DNA from: Acidobacteriota bacterium
GTDB taxonomy: Bacteria; Acidobacteriota; Thermoanaerobaculia; Thermoanaerobaculales; Thermoanaerobaculaceae
NCBI GenBank assembly: GCA_021782525.1
Contig: JAJXUY010000125.1
Coordinates: forward strand, 1 to 5,721
DNA: 5,721 nucleotides
Direction: 5' to 3'
The position numbers and the translations under genes were made by a program. Below, one piece after another: positions 4,945 through 5,721 of the stretch (position 1 is the stretch's first letter; the number at the start of each line of letters is the position of its first letter). The notes below the pieces were generated by a model. That model did not search any database. It was not told the origin of the DNA and saw nothing but the letters and a program-made list of their open reading frames with translations.

Positions 4945-5721
4945 ATGAAGCTCACGCGTCTGCTTGCCGGTGCGCTCTTGCTCGTCCCGTCGCTGCTCTT
5001 CGCCCAGGCGGAGGGGAGGATCAAGGGGGTCGTGACCGACACTCACGGGACGCCGATCGTCGGCGCGAAGGTCATCCTCACCTGCCCCGACATCGCCAAC
5101 TTCCGCCGCGAACTGACCACCAACGACAAGGGCGGGTTCGCCACTCTGATTGTGGACGCGACGCGCGAGTACCTGTTCCGCGTCGAGGCCCAGGGGTACC
5201 AACCGCAGGAGTCGATGCAGAAGCCGAAGATCGGGGGGCAGACGCTCGAGGTGAATTTCGCGTTGCGCAGCCTGCAGGAGATCCAGGCGGCGGAGCAGCA
5301 GAAGGCGCTCGAACAGCCCGGCCTCAAGGACGCCCGCGAGGGGCAGAAGCTGCTCGAAGAGGGGAAGACGGTCGAGGCGCGCGCCAAGTTCGCGGCGGCG
5401 GTCGCGGCCAAACCGGACTTGTACCTCGCGTGGCTGGCGCTGGGCGACATCGACCAGAAGGCGGGGAAGAACGACGACGCGATCGCCGCGGCGGAGAAGT
5501 GCCTGCACTACAAGCCCGAGTTTCCCCAGTGCCTGGCGCTGGCGATGAACGCGACGCACGCGAAGGGCGACAAGGCGGCGTACGACGCGTACGTCAAGCG
5601 CTACGAGGTGGCCAACCCCTCCGACCCGACGCTGTACTACAACCAGGCCGTGGCGTTCCTCAACAAGGGCGACGACGCGAACGCCCGGCCGCTGCTGGAG
5701 AAGGCGCTGGCGGCCAACCCG
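4945..5721 (+). CDS. Secreted carboxypeptidase-regulatory-like domain and TPR protein (partial, runs off the window)
   Basis: The frame is open from ATG 4945 to the window edge, giving 259 residues without a stop. ATG is set by GGAGGA (4932-4937), 7 bases upstream. Residues 1-22 are a Sec signal peptide: K2 and R5, a hydrophobic core LLAGALLLVPSLLF, and a likely cut after AQA (20-22); there is no lipobox cysteine. Residues about 24-108 look like a carboxypeptidase-regulatory-like beta-sandwich (GRIKGVVTD, GTPIVGAKV, FRVEAQGYQPQ). A Q/E-rich linker (109-125) follows, then TPR-like helical repeats: about 126-157, 158-191 (AWLALGDIDQKAGKNDDAI), and about 226-259 (LYYNQAVAFLNKGDDANA). It probably acts outside the cytoplasmic membrane as a binding or scaffold protein. 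Such proteins are abundant in Acidobacteriota. No catalytic residues are visible and the substrate is unknown. Confidence 0.9.
   Translation, partial: MKLTRLLAGALLLVPSLLFAQAEGRIKGVVTDTHGTPIVGAKVILTCPDIANFRRELTTNDKGGFATLIVDATREYLFRVEAQGYQPQESMQKPKIGGQTLEVNFALRSLQEIQAAEQQKALEQPGLKDAREGQKLLEEGKTVEARAKFAAAVAAKPDLYLAWLALGDIDQKAGKNDDAIAAAEKCLHYKPEFPQCLALAMNATHAKGDKAAYDAYVKRYEVANPSDPTLYYNQAVAFLNKGDDANARPLLEKALAANP

Noticed and set aside
4906..5559. 217-codon - strand frame opposite the TPR protein gene
   Set aside because: It is a shadow of a gene with a signal peptide, ribosome site and promoter on the + strand.

Overview
This is a GC-rich bacterial window (roughly 60-70% G+C by eye) with good Shine-Dalgarno sites and sigma70-like promoters. 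The protein at the right edge, a secreted carboxypeptidase-regulatory-like plus TPR protein, and the overall base composition would suit Acidobacteriota or a similar high-GC environmental phylum. That placement is an inference; nothing here fixes the taxon.

Left region (1-3571, + strand): after a short non-coding leader holding a perfect 8-bp hairpin comes a three-gene operon. First is a 960-residue single-chain restriction-modification enzyme with an N-terminal PD-(D/E)xK nuclease, a gamma-class adenine methylase and a C-terminal recognition domain. It overlaps by 4 bases (ATGA) a 104-residue protein that looks like a small BECR-type RNase toxin. That gene overlaps by 19 bases a 76-residue DUF2283 protein, the likely antitoxin. 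The arrangement suggests a defence enzyme coupled to a toxin-antitoxin pair. The recognition half of the enzyme (about 1835-2930) has a visibly different base and codon composition from the rest of the gene, suggesting a swapped specificity domain.

Middle region (3572-4026): no convincing gene. It holds a probable operon terminator, four copies of a 7-bp tandem repeat, and a striking about 97-base tandem structured repeat. Each unit is a G-rich box paired with a 27-base hairpin whose sequence changes while its shape is kept. The last hairpin, a perfect 12-bp stem, lies 4 bases past the 3' end of the tmRNA gene.

Right region (4027-5721): the tmRNA gene ssrA is on the - strand, with an encoded CCA, G3-U70 in the acceptor stem and the tag ANTELALAA. 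It is divergent from cutA (+), and the two predicted -35 boxes overlap. After cutA a clear promoter (TTGCCT, 17 bases, TACAAT) drives a secreted carboxypeptidase-regulatory-like/TPR protein that runs off the window.

The least ordinary items are the tandem hairpin/G-box array next to ssrA, the recombinant-looking recognition domain, and the restriction-modification plus toxin-antitoxin operon. ssrA, cutA and the TPR protein look like core chromosome.
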